A stretch of 64,000 nucleotides of DNA, from positions 1 to 64,000 of the forward strand of contig CAUSFO010000001.1 of the NCBI GenBank assembly GCA_963530895.1, given 5' to 3'. A program made the translations under genes and the position numbers. The notes under the pieces were generated by a model that saw nothing but the letters and a program-made list of their open reading frames with translations, ran no database searches and was not told where the DNA came from. The stretch's first letter is position 1; each line of letters starts with the position of its first letter. Below are positions 33,887-42,957 of this stretch, one piece after another. This DNA is from JABCPE02 sp963530895 (GTDB lineage Bacteria > Bacteroidota > Bacteroidia > Flavobacteriales > Weeksellaceae).

Positions 33887-33918
33887 AATCACAATGTTTC
33901 ACATGAAACATTGTGATT
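33887..33918. other. parS-like centromere site within a long inverted repeat (site 1)
   Basis: The 16-mer TGTTTCACATGAAACA at 33895-33910 differs by one base from the ParB-binding parS consensus TGTTTCACGTGAAACA. It is embedded in an inverted repeat with perfect 15-bp arms (33887-33901 and 33904-33918) that abuts the stop codon of mnmG and may double as its terminator. A second near-match lies at 35813-35828, on the other side of mnmG. Confidence 0.65.
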
Positions 33919-35781
33919 TTATTTTCCTAAATAAATTAATAAAACATTAATATCCGCTGGTGACACTCCTGATATTCTGGAAGCCTGTGCGATATTTTTT
34001 GGGCGAATATTATTCATCTTTTGTAGAGCTTCCGAAGAAAGTGAAGCTACTTTGCTAAAATCAAAATCATCTGGAATTTTTATATTTTCCATTCTCTGGA
34101 GTTTTGCTACATTTTCTTTTTCTTTTTCTATATAGCCTTTGTATTTTATATTGATTTCTGCTTGCTCTTGTATCTCTTCAGAATATTCTTTTGCTTTATT
34201 TCCTATAATTTCTATTTTAGAAAGTTTTTCTAAATTAATGTTAGGACGGGTTAATATTTGAGATGCTCTGTATGCTTGGTCTACAGGATTGCTTTCGTTT
34301 TCTTCAAGAATAGGATTTATGATGTTTGGTTTTAATGATAATTCTTTTAGGAATTCTTCCAGCTCTCCAGACTTTTTAATTTTTTCCTCTACTTTTCTGA
34401 GTCTTTCTTCTGTTGCTAAACCTATATTGTAAGATTTTTCAGTCAGACGAATATCGGCATTATCTTGTCTTAGAAGCAGTCTATATTCTGCCCTTGATGT
34501 GAACATACGATAAGGTTCTTCTGTTCCTTTCGTGATGAGGTCGTCTATCAGTACACCTATATAAGCTTCATCTCTGCTGAGGGTAAATTCATCTTTGCCG
34601 TGAACTTTGTTATGTGCATTGATTCCTGCAATCAGACCTTGTCCTGCTGCTTCTTCGTAGCCAGTAGTTCCATTGATTTGTCCAGCGAAAAATAAATTTT
34701 CAATCAGTTTGGTTTCCAAAGTATGTTTTAGCTGAGTAGGAGGGAAGTAGTCGTACTCTATGGCGTAGCCTGGGCGAAATATTTTAGCGTTTTCAAAACC
34801 TGGTACATGTCTTAGTGCTTTGGCCTGAATATCTTCTGGAAGCGAAGAGCTGAAACCATTTACATAGATCTCAACAGTTTTCCAGCCTTCTGGTTCTACG
34901 AAAAGCTGATGTCTGTTTCGTTCAGCGAAACGATTGATTTTATCTTCTATACTTGGGCAGTATCTTGGTCCTATACTTTGTATGGTTCCGTTGAACATTG
35001 GGCTTCTATCAAACCCAGAGCGGAGAATATCATGCACAGTTTCGTTTGTGTAAGTGATATAACAGCTTCTTTGTTCTTTGAGTTTAGGCGTATCGAGGTA
35101 AGAGAATTTTTGTGGATTTTCATCGCCTTTTTGTTCCTCCATTTTAGAATAATCCAGACTTCTTCCATCTATTCTTACAGGTGTTCCTGTTTTCATTCTT
35201 CCCGCTTCAAAACCTAAACTTACTAATTGTTCAGTAATTCCAAAGGCTTTTGGCTCACCCATTCTTCCGCCGCCGAATTGTTTTTCTCCGATATGTATTA
35301 GTCCGTTTAGGAAAGTTCCATTGGTAAGAACTACTGCTTTTCCACGGATTTCTACACCGATGTTGGTAATTACTCCTGATACTTTACCATTTTCTATAAT
35401 GATATTTTTCACCATATCTTGAAAAAAATCAAGATTAGGGGTGTTTTCTAAAGCTAATCTCCATTCCTCTGCGAAGAGCATTCTGTCGTTTTGAGTTCGT
35501 GGCGACCACATAGCGGGTCCTTTTGATAGGTTAAGCATCTTAAACTGGATAGCAGATTTATCAGCTATGATTCCAGAATATCCGCCAAGTGCATCTATTT
35601 CACGAACGATTTGTCCTTTTGCTATTCCGCCCATTGCAGGGTTACAGCTCATCTGTCCGATGGTCTGCATGTTCATGGTAACCAGCATAGTTTTAGAGCC
35701 GAGATTAGCTGCTGCAGCTGCAGCTTCACAGCCTGCGTGTCCTCCACCTACTACGATCACATCGTATATTTCGTTTATCAT
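33919..35781 (-). CDS. mnmG: tRNA uridine-5-carboxymethylaminomethyl modification enzyme MnmG (GidA)
   Basis: 620-residue FAD enzyme that, with MnmE, installs the cmnm5 group on wobble U34 of several tRNAs. The FAD-binding motif VVGGGHAGCEAAAAAANLG lies at residues about 10-28. Family blocks CNPAMGGIAKGQIVREIDALGG, GTPVRIDGRSLDYS and the C-terminal RISGVSPADINVLLIYLG are present. Length is normal. Historically this gene (gidA) sits near oriC and the parAB genes in many bacteria, and here it is flanked on both sides by parS-like sites. parA and parB themselves are not in the window. Confidence 0.97.
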   Translation of the reverse strand: MINEIYDVIVVGGGHAGCEAAAAAANLGSKTMLVTMNMQTIGQMSCNPAMGGIAKGQIVREIDALGGYSGIIADKSAIQFKMLNLSKGPAMWSPRTQNDRMLFAEEWRLALENTPNLDFFQDMVKNIIIENGKVSGVITNIGVEIRGKAVVLTNGTFLNGLIHIGEKQFGGGRMGEPKAFGITEQLVSLGFEAGRMKTGTPVRIDGRSLDYSKMEEQKGDENPQKFSYLDTPKLKEQRSCYITYTNETVHDILRSGFDRSPMFNGTIQSIGPRYCPSIEDKINRFAERNRHQLFVEPEGWKTVEIYVNGFSSSLPEDIQAKALRHVPGFENAKIFRPGYAIEYDYFPPTQLKHTLETKLIENLFFAGQINGTTGYEEAAGQGLIAGINAHNKVHGKDEFTLSRDEAYIGVLIDDLITKGTEEPYRMFTSRAEYRLLLRQDNADIRLTEKSYNIGLATEERLRKVEEKIKKSGELEEFLKELSLKPNIINPILEENESNPVDQAYRASQILTRPNINLEKLSKIEIIGNKAKEYSEEIQEQAEINIKYKGYIEKEKENVAKLQRMENIKIPDDFDFSKVASLSSEALQKMNNIRPKNIAQASRISGVSPADINVLLIYLGK

Positions 35782-35812
35782 ATATTGTAAATAAGTTTAA
35801 AAATAATAAAAA

Positions 35813-35828
35813 TGTTTCCCGTGAAACA
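35813..35828. other. parS-like centromere site (site 2)
   Basis: TGTTTCCCGTGAAACA, one mismatch (position 7) from the parS consensus TGTTTCACGTGAAACA. It fills the space between the mnmG promoter region and the stop codon of ybeY, which begins at the very next base. Unlike site 1 it has no extended arms and no T tract, so a terminator role is unlikely. Confidence 0.65.
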
Positions 35829-36236
35829 TTAAAATAAAATGATATAAAAATCTTCTTTCGCTCTCATTTCTTTTTGTTCTTCATCGGATTTGTCTTTATA
35901 CCCGCAAAGGTGAAGAACACCGTGAGCCAGAACCCGCAGTAATTCTTTTTCAAAACCACTAGATAGGGTAGAAGCGTTTTCCGAAATGCGCGGCAAAGAT
36001 ATAAAAATATCTCCGCTTATGGTTTTGCCTTTTACATAGTCAAAAGTGATAATATCTGTATAATAATCATGATTAAGAAAATCCTGATTTACTTTTAGCA
36101 GGTATTCATCATCACAGAAAATATAATTGATATTTCCTACTTTTTTCTCTTCATTTAAAATAAGTTTTTCAATCCATTCCGAACAATTTTCAGGAAGGGA
36201 AATTTCCTCTACATTTTCAAAAAAATACTGTATCAT
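35829..36236 (-). CDS. ybeY: Endoribonuclease YbeY
   Basis: 135-residue metal-dependent endoribonuclease involved in 16S rRNA 3' end maturation and ribosome quality control. The zinc motif HxxxHxxxxxH appears modified or partly read as VLAHGVLHLCGY (about residues 107-118, His-Gly-Val-Leu-His), with DKSDEEQKEMRAKED following. Upstream features INYIFCDDEYLLKVNQDFLNHDYYTDIITFDY fit YbeY in pieces. The protein is slightly short at its C-terminus, like other Bacteroidota YbeY. Its stop codon touches parS-like site 2. The patatin-like gene lies 24 nt upstream on the same strand. Confidence 0.9.
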   Translation of the reverse strand: MIQYFFENVEEISLPENCSEWIEKLILNEEKKVGNINYIFCDDEYLLKVNQDFLNHDYYTDIITFDYVKGKTISGDIFISLPRISENASTLSSGFEKELLRVLAHGVLHLCGYKDKSDEEQKEMRAKEDFYIILF

Positions 36237-36259
36237 TCTGCTTTATTTATTTCTAAAAA

Positions 36260-38422
36260 TTAGAACCAATGTCCTAAAATCACACTAAAAATTCCTTTTC
36301 CTTTATTCACAGCTTTGCTGTAGTTTAGTTTTATTTGTCCAAAAGGAGATTTGTATCCAGCGGTAATTCCACCAGAAACATCACCTACTTTTAGAATACG
36401 ATTTATTTTATGCTCATCAAAGGTATTCATAAAATTAACATGGGCTGTGATGAAATAATTTTTCTTAATTCTAAACTGAAAATCATTTCCAGCAATGATA
36501 AGATTATCCGCACTAAAATTCCCAAACTGATAGCCTTGGAAACTTACAAAATTCCCTAAATTCTGCTCAAAAATTCCACCTGGGTAGAAATGATAATAGT
36601 ATGGAACATCTTTCCCGAAAGTTAATCCTCCGAAAAGATTCAGCCTATAAGTTACACGGCTGGAAATAGGAAAACTCATTCGGATGTCAGCTTTGGTTTG
36701 GAAAATCTGTTTTTCAATTTTTTTATTAAAAATATCTAATAATTTTCCTTCTATATTGAGATAAAAGCCTCTTGATGAGAAATCCTTGTCATTCCTCGTA
36801 TCACTTTTAATGAAAACATAAGGATTAATAAAGTTTTTTTCATTATCATAGCGGGTAGTTCCTATTTTAGACTCAAAATAATCATGGCTCATTCCTCCTC
36901 CTATGGCATATCTATCTTTCCAAATAGATTGAAGATAAATCTCGTTTCTAAACCATTTCCATTTTCCTATTTCGTTTCTATTATCATCATTAAGTTGTAG
37001 ACTCATCCCAGAAGAATAAATCCCAAACCCAGGGAAGTAGCCATTATCTACGAAATAATTAAAATAATATCTCGGTCTATTTCCGCCCACGATGGCATCA
37101 AGGGAGAGAATAGAGTTTTGGAATAAAAACCTTTTGATGGTTGTATTGATGAGTAGCCCTGTTTTGAAAACTTCATCATAATGAAGCCCAAATTTTAGTA
37201 AAAATCGAGCGTTATCTTCTTCTAATTCCAACTTTAGAATGTTTTTCCCTTTGTCTTGTATCAGGTCATAATTGATAAGTTTATAATTATTGGTAGCATA
37301 TAATTTATCAATCATTTGGTTAATTTCAGCATAAGTCTGCAGAGAAGGAATTTTAAGGTTCATTTTCCCTTTTACATAAGATTCATTAAAAATCCTACTA
37401 TTCACCAAAATAAGACTGTCTACTTTATAAATATTAGCATAGACAGGCTTACTCATCATTTTCGGTAAAGAGTCTCTTTTTGGTAATTTATTGAGTATAT
37501 CAATGTATTTTTTAGCTTCTTCATATCCTAAATTTAGGATTTTTTCTTTGTCGCCATAGCTTGTGGAAGAATATCCTTTTAGATTAGGATGAATTCTTAT
37601 ATCTGTATTTTTATACTGAGTTTTATTTTCGTTTTGTATAGTGAAATCTATCACTTGGTCTAAAATCTTTATAGCCGAATTAAGCTCATCTTTATTTGCC
37701 AGAGGAAGTGTCAAGTCCACTCCGATGACAATGTCCATTCCTTTCTCTTTAAGTGGTTTTGATGGGAAATTTACTGTCATTGCGCCATCTATGTACAGAC
37801 TGTCATTTATTTTCACGGGATTTATCAGCGAAGGATAGGCGGAACTCGCCATGATAGAATTCACCAAGTCTCCTTTTTCAAAAATTTTTACTTTTCCATT
37901 TTCCAGATTGGTTGCCACACACATGAAAGGAATATTGAGTTTTGAAAAATCTGTAACATTAGAAACATTGTTAAACAAATCCTTCAAGAGGAAAAGATTT
38001 TTCTGTCCTTTTGAAATGGCTTTTGGCAGGACATTGAATTTACCTTTTTCAAAAGGAATATTCAGCAGATATTTGTCATTATTTTTATCAAAAAATGGAG
38101 TTTCTTTTCGGTCTTTTTCATTGGCAAGAATTTCATAAAAATCTGTTTCTTTAATGATTTTTTCTATTTCCTTTGCCGAGTAGCCCGATGCATAAAGCCC
38201 TCCAACTATCGCTCCCATGCTGGTTCCAGAGATGTAGTCTATTTTTACTCCCAGTGAGTCTATCACTTTCAATACACCTACATGAGCAAAACCTTTCGCG
38301 CCGCCGCCCGCCAGAGACAGCCCTATTTTTGGGTTTTTCGGAATTTTCATGTTTTCTTTTACCTGAGCTTTATATAAAGTCAAAGAAAACATTATTATAA
38401 ATATTTGAAGTAACTTTTTCAT
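36260..38422 (-). CDS. Patatin-like phospholipase with outer-membrane beta-barrel
   Basis: About 720 residues from the start MKKLLQIF (ATG at 38422); a longer frame exists but its first 25 residues overlap the end of murF-alr and hide the signal peptide (cleavage near YKAQ). Residues 33-330 are a patatin domain: oxyanion loop GLSLAGGGAKGFAHVG (34-49), nucleophile GTSMGA (66-71, Ser68) and the Asp of DGAMTVNFPS (about 209). A POTRA-like segment (about 365-440) and a C-terminal 16-strand-type barrel of the BamA/surface antigen class follow, ending VILGHWF. This is the PlpD type V autotransporter layout. It starts 2 nt after murF-alr ends. Confidence 0.85.
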   Translation of the reverse strand: MKKLLQIFIIMFSLTLYKAQVKENMKIPKNPKIGLSLAGGGAKGFAHVGVLKVIDSLGVKIDYISGTSMGAIVGGLYASGYSAKEIEKIIKETDFYEILANEKDRKETPFFDKNNDKYLLNIPFEKGKFNVLPKAISKGQKNLFLLKDLFNNVSNVTDFSKLNIPFMCVATNLENGKVKIFEKGDLVNSIMASSAYPSLINPVKINDSLYIDGAMTVNFPSKPLKEKGMDIVIGVDLTLPLANKDELNSAIKILDQVIDFTIQNENKTQYKNTDIRIHPNLKGYSSTSYGDKEKILNLGYEEAKKYIDILNKLPKRDSLPKMMSKPVYANIYKVDSLILVNSRIFNESYVKGKMNLKIPSLQTYAEINQMIDKLYATNNYKLINYDLIQDKGKNILKLELEEDNARFLLKFGLHYDEVFKTGLLINTTIKRFLFQNSILSLDAIVGGNRPRYYFNYFVDNGYFPGFGIYSSGMSLQLNDDNRNEIGKWKWFRNEIYLQSIWKDRYAIGGGMSHDYFESKIGTTRYDNEKNFINPYVFIKSDTRNDKDFSSRGFYLNIEGKLLDIFNKKIEKQIFQTKADIRMSFPISSRVTYRLNLFGGLTFGKDVPYYYHFYPGGIFEQNLGNFVSFQGYQFGNFSADNLIIAGNDFQFRIKKNYFITAHVNFMNTFDEHKINRILKVGDVSGGITAGYKSPFGQIKLNYSKAVNKGKGIFSVILGHWF

Positions 38423-38424
38423 AA

Positions 38425-40875
38425 TCAATCTTTTACATAAATTCTTTTGACTCTTCGTGAAATGGAAGTAAGAACCTCGTAAGGTATGGTCTGGCAATAG
38501 TCTGCAAACTCTTCCAAAGTCTTACAGGAATTGAATATAACAACCTCATCACCTTCCTTTGCAGGAATTTCGCCCAAATCTGCCATCAGCATATCCATAC
38601 ACACATTTCCCACGATGGGAACTTTCTGCCCTTTGATGATTACAAAGCCCTTTTTGTTTCCTATCAGCCGAGGAATGCCGTCTGCATAGCCTATCGGAAT
38701 GGTAGTGATTCTGGTATCTTTTTCTGCGATATATTTTCTGCTGTATCCTATGGAATCTCCTTTTTCTACTTTGGAAATCTGAGAAATCACAGTTTTAAAT
38801 GTAGCTACATTTTGGAGCTGTTTTTCTATTTGAGGAACGCAGGAAATGCCCATCATTCCAATGCCTATTCTTACCATATCGTATTGATAATCAGTAAAAT
38901 TGATAATTCCCGCTGTATTGAGAATATGTCTAATAGGTTTATAATCAATATTTTGGATGATTTTATTTGAAACTCGTTCAAAGGTTTCCAGCTGGTGCAG
39001 TGTATATTCCTTTTCTTCGGGAACATCTGCGCAAGATAAATGGCTGAAAATACTCGCTATTTTGACATTGTATTTTTTCAAGGAATTAATCAAATCATCT
39101 ATTTCATCTTCTTTAAAACCAAGGCGATGCATTCCTGTTTCTATCTTGATATGGATAGGGTAGGTTTCTTGGATGCCTTTTGCTTGGAGCTGTTTCCCAA
39201 ATAAGTCCAAAACCCTCAGGCTGTATATCTCAGGCTCTAGATGATAATCTATGATGGTATCATAGCTGCTTTGTTCGGGATTCATCACAAGAATAGGCGT
39301 AGTGACACCGTTTTTCCGTAAATCCACTCCCTCATCTGCATAGGCAACTCCCAGATAATCAATATGATGATGCTGTAGATATTCGGCAATTTCATAGCCA
39401 CCCAGTCCATAGGAAAAAGCTTTTACCATCGCACAGACTTTTGTCTCTGGTTTCAGTAAATTCTTGTGAATGTTTATATTATGCACGATGGCATGAAGAT
39501 TTACTTCAAGGGTAGTATCGTGCTTTTGTAGTTCTAAAAGTTTTTTGATTTTTTCAATTTCAAAAACTCTCGCTCCCTTTAATAAAATCAGCTGATTTTC
39601 AATCGTATTGAGATACTGACTGTCTATAAGTTCCTGAGTGTTGTCAAAGATTTTGACTTTCCCTAAAAACAAATCTTTATACTTCGTGATGTGTTCGCCA
39701 ATGAGAATGATATTTTCAAAATCCTGCTCGTTGGTAAGTTCCGCTACTTTTTTATACAATATTTTGTCCTCTTCTATCGTGTCCAAAATATCTGTAAGGA
39801 TGAGCGATTTTTTTTGCTTTTGATATTGGTTAATGAACTGATAGGCAATGATTAACGAATCCAAATCTAGATTAAAAGAATCATTGATAATCAGATTATT
39901 CCTAATGCCGTTCACACTTTCCAGACGCATTTCCACTGAATGCAGGTCTTGGATTTTGGTCACAATCTTTTCATTGGAGATTTTCAGTGATTTTAAAACG
40001 GCTACAATCGCCAGAATATTGGAAAGTGTAGCCTCATCTCGTTTTTGGAGAGAAATACTGATTTCTTCATCAAAATATTTTATACCGATGCGCTCATTAG
40101 GATTTTTATAATCGGAAGAAATACGGACATCATTTCTTTGATTTAGTCCGAAACTGATTAAATTTTTACTTGAATAAAGTTGATTTATCAAATTATAAAC
40201 CAATTCATTATCTCCGTTATAAATAATAGTTTCACTTTCTTTGAAAAGAATGATTTTTTCATTTATCAGTTCTTCTTCATTTTTAAAATTAGAAGAATGA
40301 GCAGAACCGATGTGCGTCAAAACACCGATTTTCGGAGCGAAAATATTTTCCAATTTTGCCATTTCGCTCGGTTTAGAAATTCCGACTTCAAAGATTCCCA
40401 GCTGGTGTTCTTCATTGATTTGCAGCAATGAGATAGGAAGCCCAATCTGCGAATTGAAACTTTTGGGAGATTTTACCGTAGAAAATTCATCCCAAAGACA
40501 CTGATAAAGCCATTCTTTTACAATGGTTTTGCCGTTGCTTCCTGTAATGCCGATGGTGTTTTCTAAATGTGAATTTTCTAAATGTTTTTTGGCTAAAATT
40601 TGTAAAAACTCGATGGAATTTTTGGTAATAATCCATGTAATATCTTCGTATTCAGGATAGTAGTTTTCAGAAATAATGACTTTCACACCTTTTTCTACTA
40701 CGGAAGAAATGTATTTTTCGCCAGAATTATTTTTGGTGTTAATGGCAATAAACGCCGTATCCGAAATAGAATAAAGATTTCGGCTGTCAAAAGAGATATT
40801 GCTGATGAGAATATCTGGATTCCCAATCAGTTTAGAATCTGTAAGTTGCGAAATTTGTAATGTGCTGTATATCAT
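38425..40875 (-). CDS. murF-alr: Fused MurF (UDP-MurNAc-tripeptide:D-Ala-D-Ala ligase) and alanine racemase
   Basis: 816-residue bifunctional protein typical of Bacteroidota. The MurF half (about 1-450) has the ATP loop GITGSNGKT (about 106-114), ILTHIGSAHSSNF and the C-terminal Mur ligase region; it adds D-Ala-D-Ala to the peptidoglycan precursor. The Alr half (about 455-816) has the PLP-lysine site VCAMVKAFSYGLGGYEI, IKIETGMHRLGF, and the late RIGIGMMG with the tyrosine-containing SIGYSRKY segment; it supplies D-Ala. The fusion couples D-Ala production with its use. tdk overlaps by one nucleotide upstream and the patatin gene follows at once. Confidence 0.95.
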   Translation of the reverse strand: MIYSTLQISQLTDSKLIGNPDILISNISFDSRNLYSISDTAFIAINTKNNSGEKYISSVVEKGVKVIISENYYPEYEDITWIITKNSIEFLQILAKKHLENSHLENTIGITGSNGKTIVKEWLYQCLWDEFSTVKSPKSFNSQIGLPISLLQINEEHQLGIFEVGISKPSEMAKLENIFAPKIGVLTHIGSAHSSNFKNEEELINEKIILFKESETIIYNGDNELVYNLINQLYSSKNLISFGLNQRNDVRISSDYKNPNERIGIKYFDEEISISLQKRDEATLSNILAIVAVLKSLKISNEKIVTKIQDLHSVEMRLESVNGIRNNLIINDSFNLDLDSLIIAYQFINQYQKQKKSLILTDILDTIEEDKILYKKVAELTNEQDFENIILIGEHITKYKDLFLGKVKIFDNTQELIDSQYLNTIENQLILLKGARVFEIEKIKKLLELQKHDTTLEVNLHAIVHNINIHKNLLKPETKVCAMVKAFSYGLGGYEIAEYLQHHHIDYLGVAYADEGVDLRKNGVTTPILVMNPEQSSYDTIIDYHLEPEIYSLRVLDLFGKQLQAKGIQETYPIHIKIETGMHRLGFKEDEIDDLINSLKKYNVKIASIFSHLSCADVPEEKEYTLHQLETFERVSNKIIQNIDYKPIRHILNTAGIINFTDYQYDMVRIGIGMMGISCVPQIEKQLQNVATFKTVISQISKVEKGDSIGYSRKYIAEKDTRITTIPIGYADGIPRLIGNKKGFVIIKGQKVPIVGNVCMDMLMADLGEIPAKEGDEVVIFNSCKTLEEFADYCQTIPYEVLTSISRRVKRIYVKD

Positions 40876-41459
40876 TATTTTTTGTTCAAAACTTCTTCTG
40901 TAAAAACTTTTCTGCTCACAGCCTCGTAGCTGTCAGTTTCTCCTAATTGTACCAAATCATCACTCCCAGAGATTCTCATGGAATAATTCGCCAAGTTCCC
41001 TGTTTTCTTGCAGATGGCATGGACTTTCGTTACATATTCTGCCGTGGCCATCAGGTTGGGTATCGGCCCGAAAGGTCTTCCCATGTAGTCCATATCCAGC
41101 CCAGCAATCACCACACGAACGCCGTTGTTCGCCAGCTGATTGGCTATTTCTACAATGCTTTCATCGAAAAACTGCGCCTCATCTATGCCCACCACATCAC
41201 AGTTAGACCCAAGGAGTAGAATCTCATCAGGAGTTTCTACGGGAGTGCTTTTTATTTTATTTTGGTTGTGGGAGACCACCTCTTCATCGGCATAGCGGTT
41301 GTCCAGCTTGGGTTTGAAGATTTCTACCTGCTGTCCAGCCATCTCTGCACGGCGGAGTCTTCTGATGAGTTCTTCGGTTTTTCCAGAAAACATAGAACCG
41401 CAGATAACCTCCATCCAGCCGCTTTGTTTGGCGTGATTGATTGTATTTTCTAAAAACAT
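40875..41459 (-). CDS. tdk: Thymidine kinase
   Basis: 194-residue type II thymidine kinase, phosphorylating thymidine for salvage to dTMP. P-loop GSMFSGKT is at residues 21-28; the catalytic Glu-containing VVGIDEAQFFDE and the lasso-type region (NLANYSMRI) follow. The structural zinc site of classical members is largely missing: where CxxC is expected there is ICKKTG and where CxxH is expected there is VSRKVF. Its stop overlaps the murF-alr start by one base, so the two are translationally coupled. Confidence 0.93.
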   Translation of the reverse strand: MFLENTINHAKQSGWMEVICGSMFSGKTEELIRRLRRAEMAGQQVEIFKPKLDNRYADEEVVSHNQNKIKSTPVETPDEILLLGSNCDVVGIDEAQFFDESIVEIANQLANNGVRVVIAGLDMDYMGRPFGPIPNLMATAEYVTKVHAICKKTGNLANYSMRISGSDDLVQLGETDSYEAVSRKVFTEEVLNKK

Positions 41460-41537
41460 TGTAAATTAGCCTTTTGATTTTGATGTAAAAAATTCAAAAT
41501 TAAGACCCAAATTTAAACAATTTTAATAAAAGAATTT

Positions 41538-42212
41538 ATGAGCGGTATACTTTATTTTGTTCCTACGCCTATTGGCAATCTGGAAGATATGACTTTTCGG
41601 GCAGTAAAAATTTTGAAAGAAGTGGATTATATTCTTTGTGAAGATACGCGGACTTCGGGAATTTTACTCAAACATTTTGAAATTTCTAAACCATTGAAAT
41701 CATATCACTTACACAATGAACATCAAGCGACACTTAAAGTGATAGAAGACCTGAAAAACGGTCAGAACATCGCCATCATTACCGATGCAGGAACGCCTGG
41801 AATTTCTGACCCTGGGTATCTGCTGGCAAAGGCATGTGCGGATAACGAGGTGGAAATGCAGTGTCTGCCTGGTGCTACGGCTTTCGTGCCAGCGCTGGTG
41901 GTTTCTGGGCTGCCTAATAATGAGTTTTTGTTCGTGGGATTTTTACCACAGAAAAAGGGAAGACAGACAAAACTAAAACAACTGGCGGAGGAGAAAAAAA
42001 CGATAGTTCTCTACGAAAGTCCGCACAAGATAAACACCACGCTGGAGCAGATAAAGGAGTTTTTTGGAGAGGGAACGAAAATCAGTCTTAGCCGAGAAAT
42101 TTCCAAAAAATTTGAAGAAACCAAACGCGGAACCATAGAAGAACTTATAGAATTTTCCAAAAGTAAAACCCTGAAAGGCGAAATGGTTTTGGTGGTGAAT
42201 AACCAGATTTGA
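41538..42212 (+). CDS. rsmI: 16S rRNA (cytidine-1402-2'-O)-methyltransferase
   Basis: 224-residue SAM enzyme of the tetrapyrrole methylase fold that methylates the ribose of C1402 in 16S rRNA. Signatures are YFVPTPIGNLEDMTFRAVKIL (residues 6-26, shown in part), the catalytic-loop region CEDTRTSGILLKHF (about 35-48), ITDAGTPGISDPGYLL and the glycine-rich GATAFVPALVVSGLP. Length is at the short end because the C-terminal HTH-like tail of E. coli RsmI is absent. Divergent from tdk. Confidence 0.93.
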   Translation: MSGILYFVPTPIGNLEDMTFRAVKILKEVDYILCEDTRTSGILLKHFEISKPLKSYHLHNEHQATLKVIEDLKNGQNIAIITDAGTPGISDPGYLLAKACADNEVEMQCLPGATAFVPALVVSGLPNNEFLFVGFLPQKKGRQTKLKQLAEEKKTIVLYESPHKINTTLEQIKEFFGEGTKISLSREISKKFEETKRGTIEELIEFSKSKTLKGEMVLVVNNQI

Positions 42213-42250
42213 TGGATTTTAAATTTTTTAAAAATTGAGAAAAATATCAA

Positions 42251-42847
42251 ATGAACCAATTAAAATTAGAAAAACATAGCGGTAGAAAAATAAGTATTTT
42301 ATTGATAATAAAATTGTTAATTATATTGGTGTCAGTGTTAGGTTGTGTAAAAAATGAAATATATAAGGATAACATTGTGCCAGATATAAGTGTTAATGAT
42401 ATAAAATTATCAGATACTGCTGCTGTAGTTTTGGGATATAGTGATTTGAAATACAATATTATAGAGGATAAGGAAGTATTGCCCTATGCTATTTTTACTA
42501 ATGAAAATAAAACTGAAATACTGAAACTTTATCTTTTCTATGGAACGAAAAGAAACGAATTTTACCAAGTAGAAATAAGTCCATATGATAAGAAAACTGT
42601 CCCAAATCCTACTAAATATAAAAACTTTTCCACGGAAAGCGGAATAAAATTAGGTATTTCTAAAAAAGATTTGATAAAGATAAAAGGAAATAATTTTGTA
42701 GAAACTAATCATGTTCTTCGGTATGAAATCTCGGATTATGAAAAGTCTCATTTTTTAGAAAAGTATAATTTGCCAATTTATTTTGCGGAATATACTTTTG
42801 ACCAAGATAAGCTGTGTAAAATTTATTTTGGTTTTGAGTATCTGTAG
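42251..42847 (+). CDS. Hypothetical lipoprotein
   Basis: 198-residue AT-rich gene product that I do not recognise. A basic N-terminus (KLEKHSGRK) precedes a hydrophobic signal and lipobox VLGC (Cys32), so an anchored lipoprotein is likely. The mature part looks strand-rich, and GIKLGISKKDLIKIKG (about residues 136-151) resembles the short helix-hairpin of SmpA/BLIP-type envelope proteins. Composition is more AT-rich than rsmI beside it, suggesting an accessory gene. Confidence 0.6.
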   Translation: MNQLKLEKHSGRKISILLIIKLLIILVSVLGCVKNEIYKDNIVPDISVNDIKLSDTAAVVLGYSDLKYNIIEDKEVLPYAIFTNENKTEILKLYLFYGTKRNEFYQVEISPYDKKTVPNPTKYKNFSTESGIKLGISKKDLIKIKGNNFVETNHVLRYEISDYEKSHFLEKYNLPIYFAEYTFDQDKLCKIYFGFEYL

Positions 42848-42912
42848 GAGATTTATTTAAAGGAAAAGATTAGATATAAACGGCAGATATACCATATTTT
42901 AAGAAAAAAATG

Positions 42913-42920
42913 TATCTTTG
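42913..42920 (+). promoter_or_regulatory. Candidate -7 box of the lemA operon
   Basis: TATCTTTG, 37 nt before the lemA start. It sits inside a loose dyad (TGTA ... TACA, 42911-42925). Confidence 0.45.
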
Positions 42921-42957
42921 GTACATTAATAAAACAAAAACTATATATTAAAAAGTT

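Noticed and set aside
33887..33918. Reading site 1 only as a rho-independent terminator
   Set aside because: The hairpin may well terminate mnmG, but the parS-type core and the second near-match at 35813 make a plain-terminator explanation incomplete.
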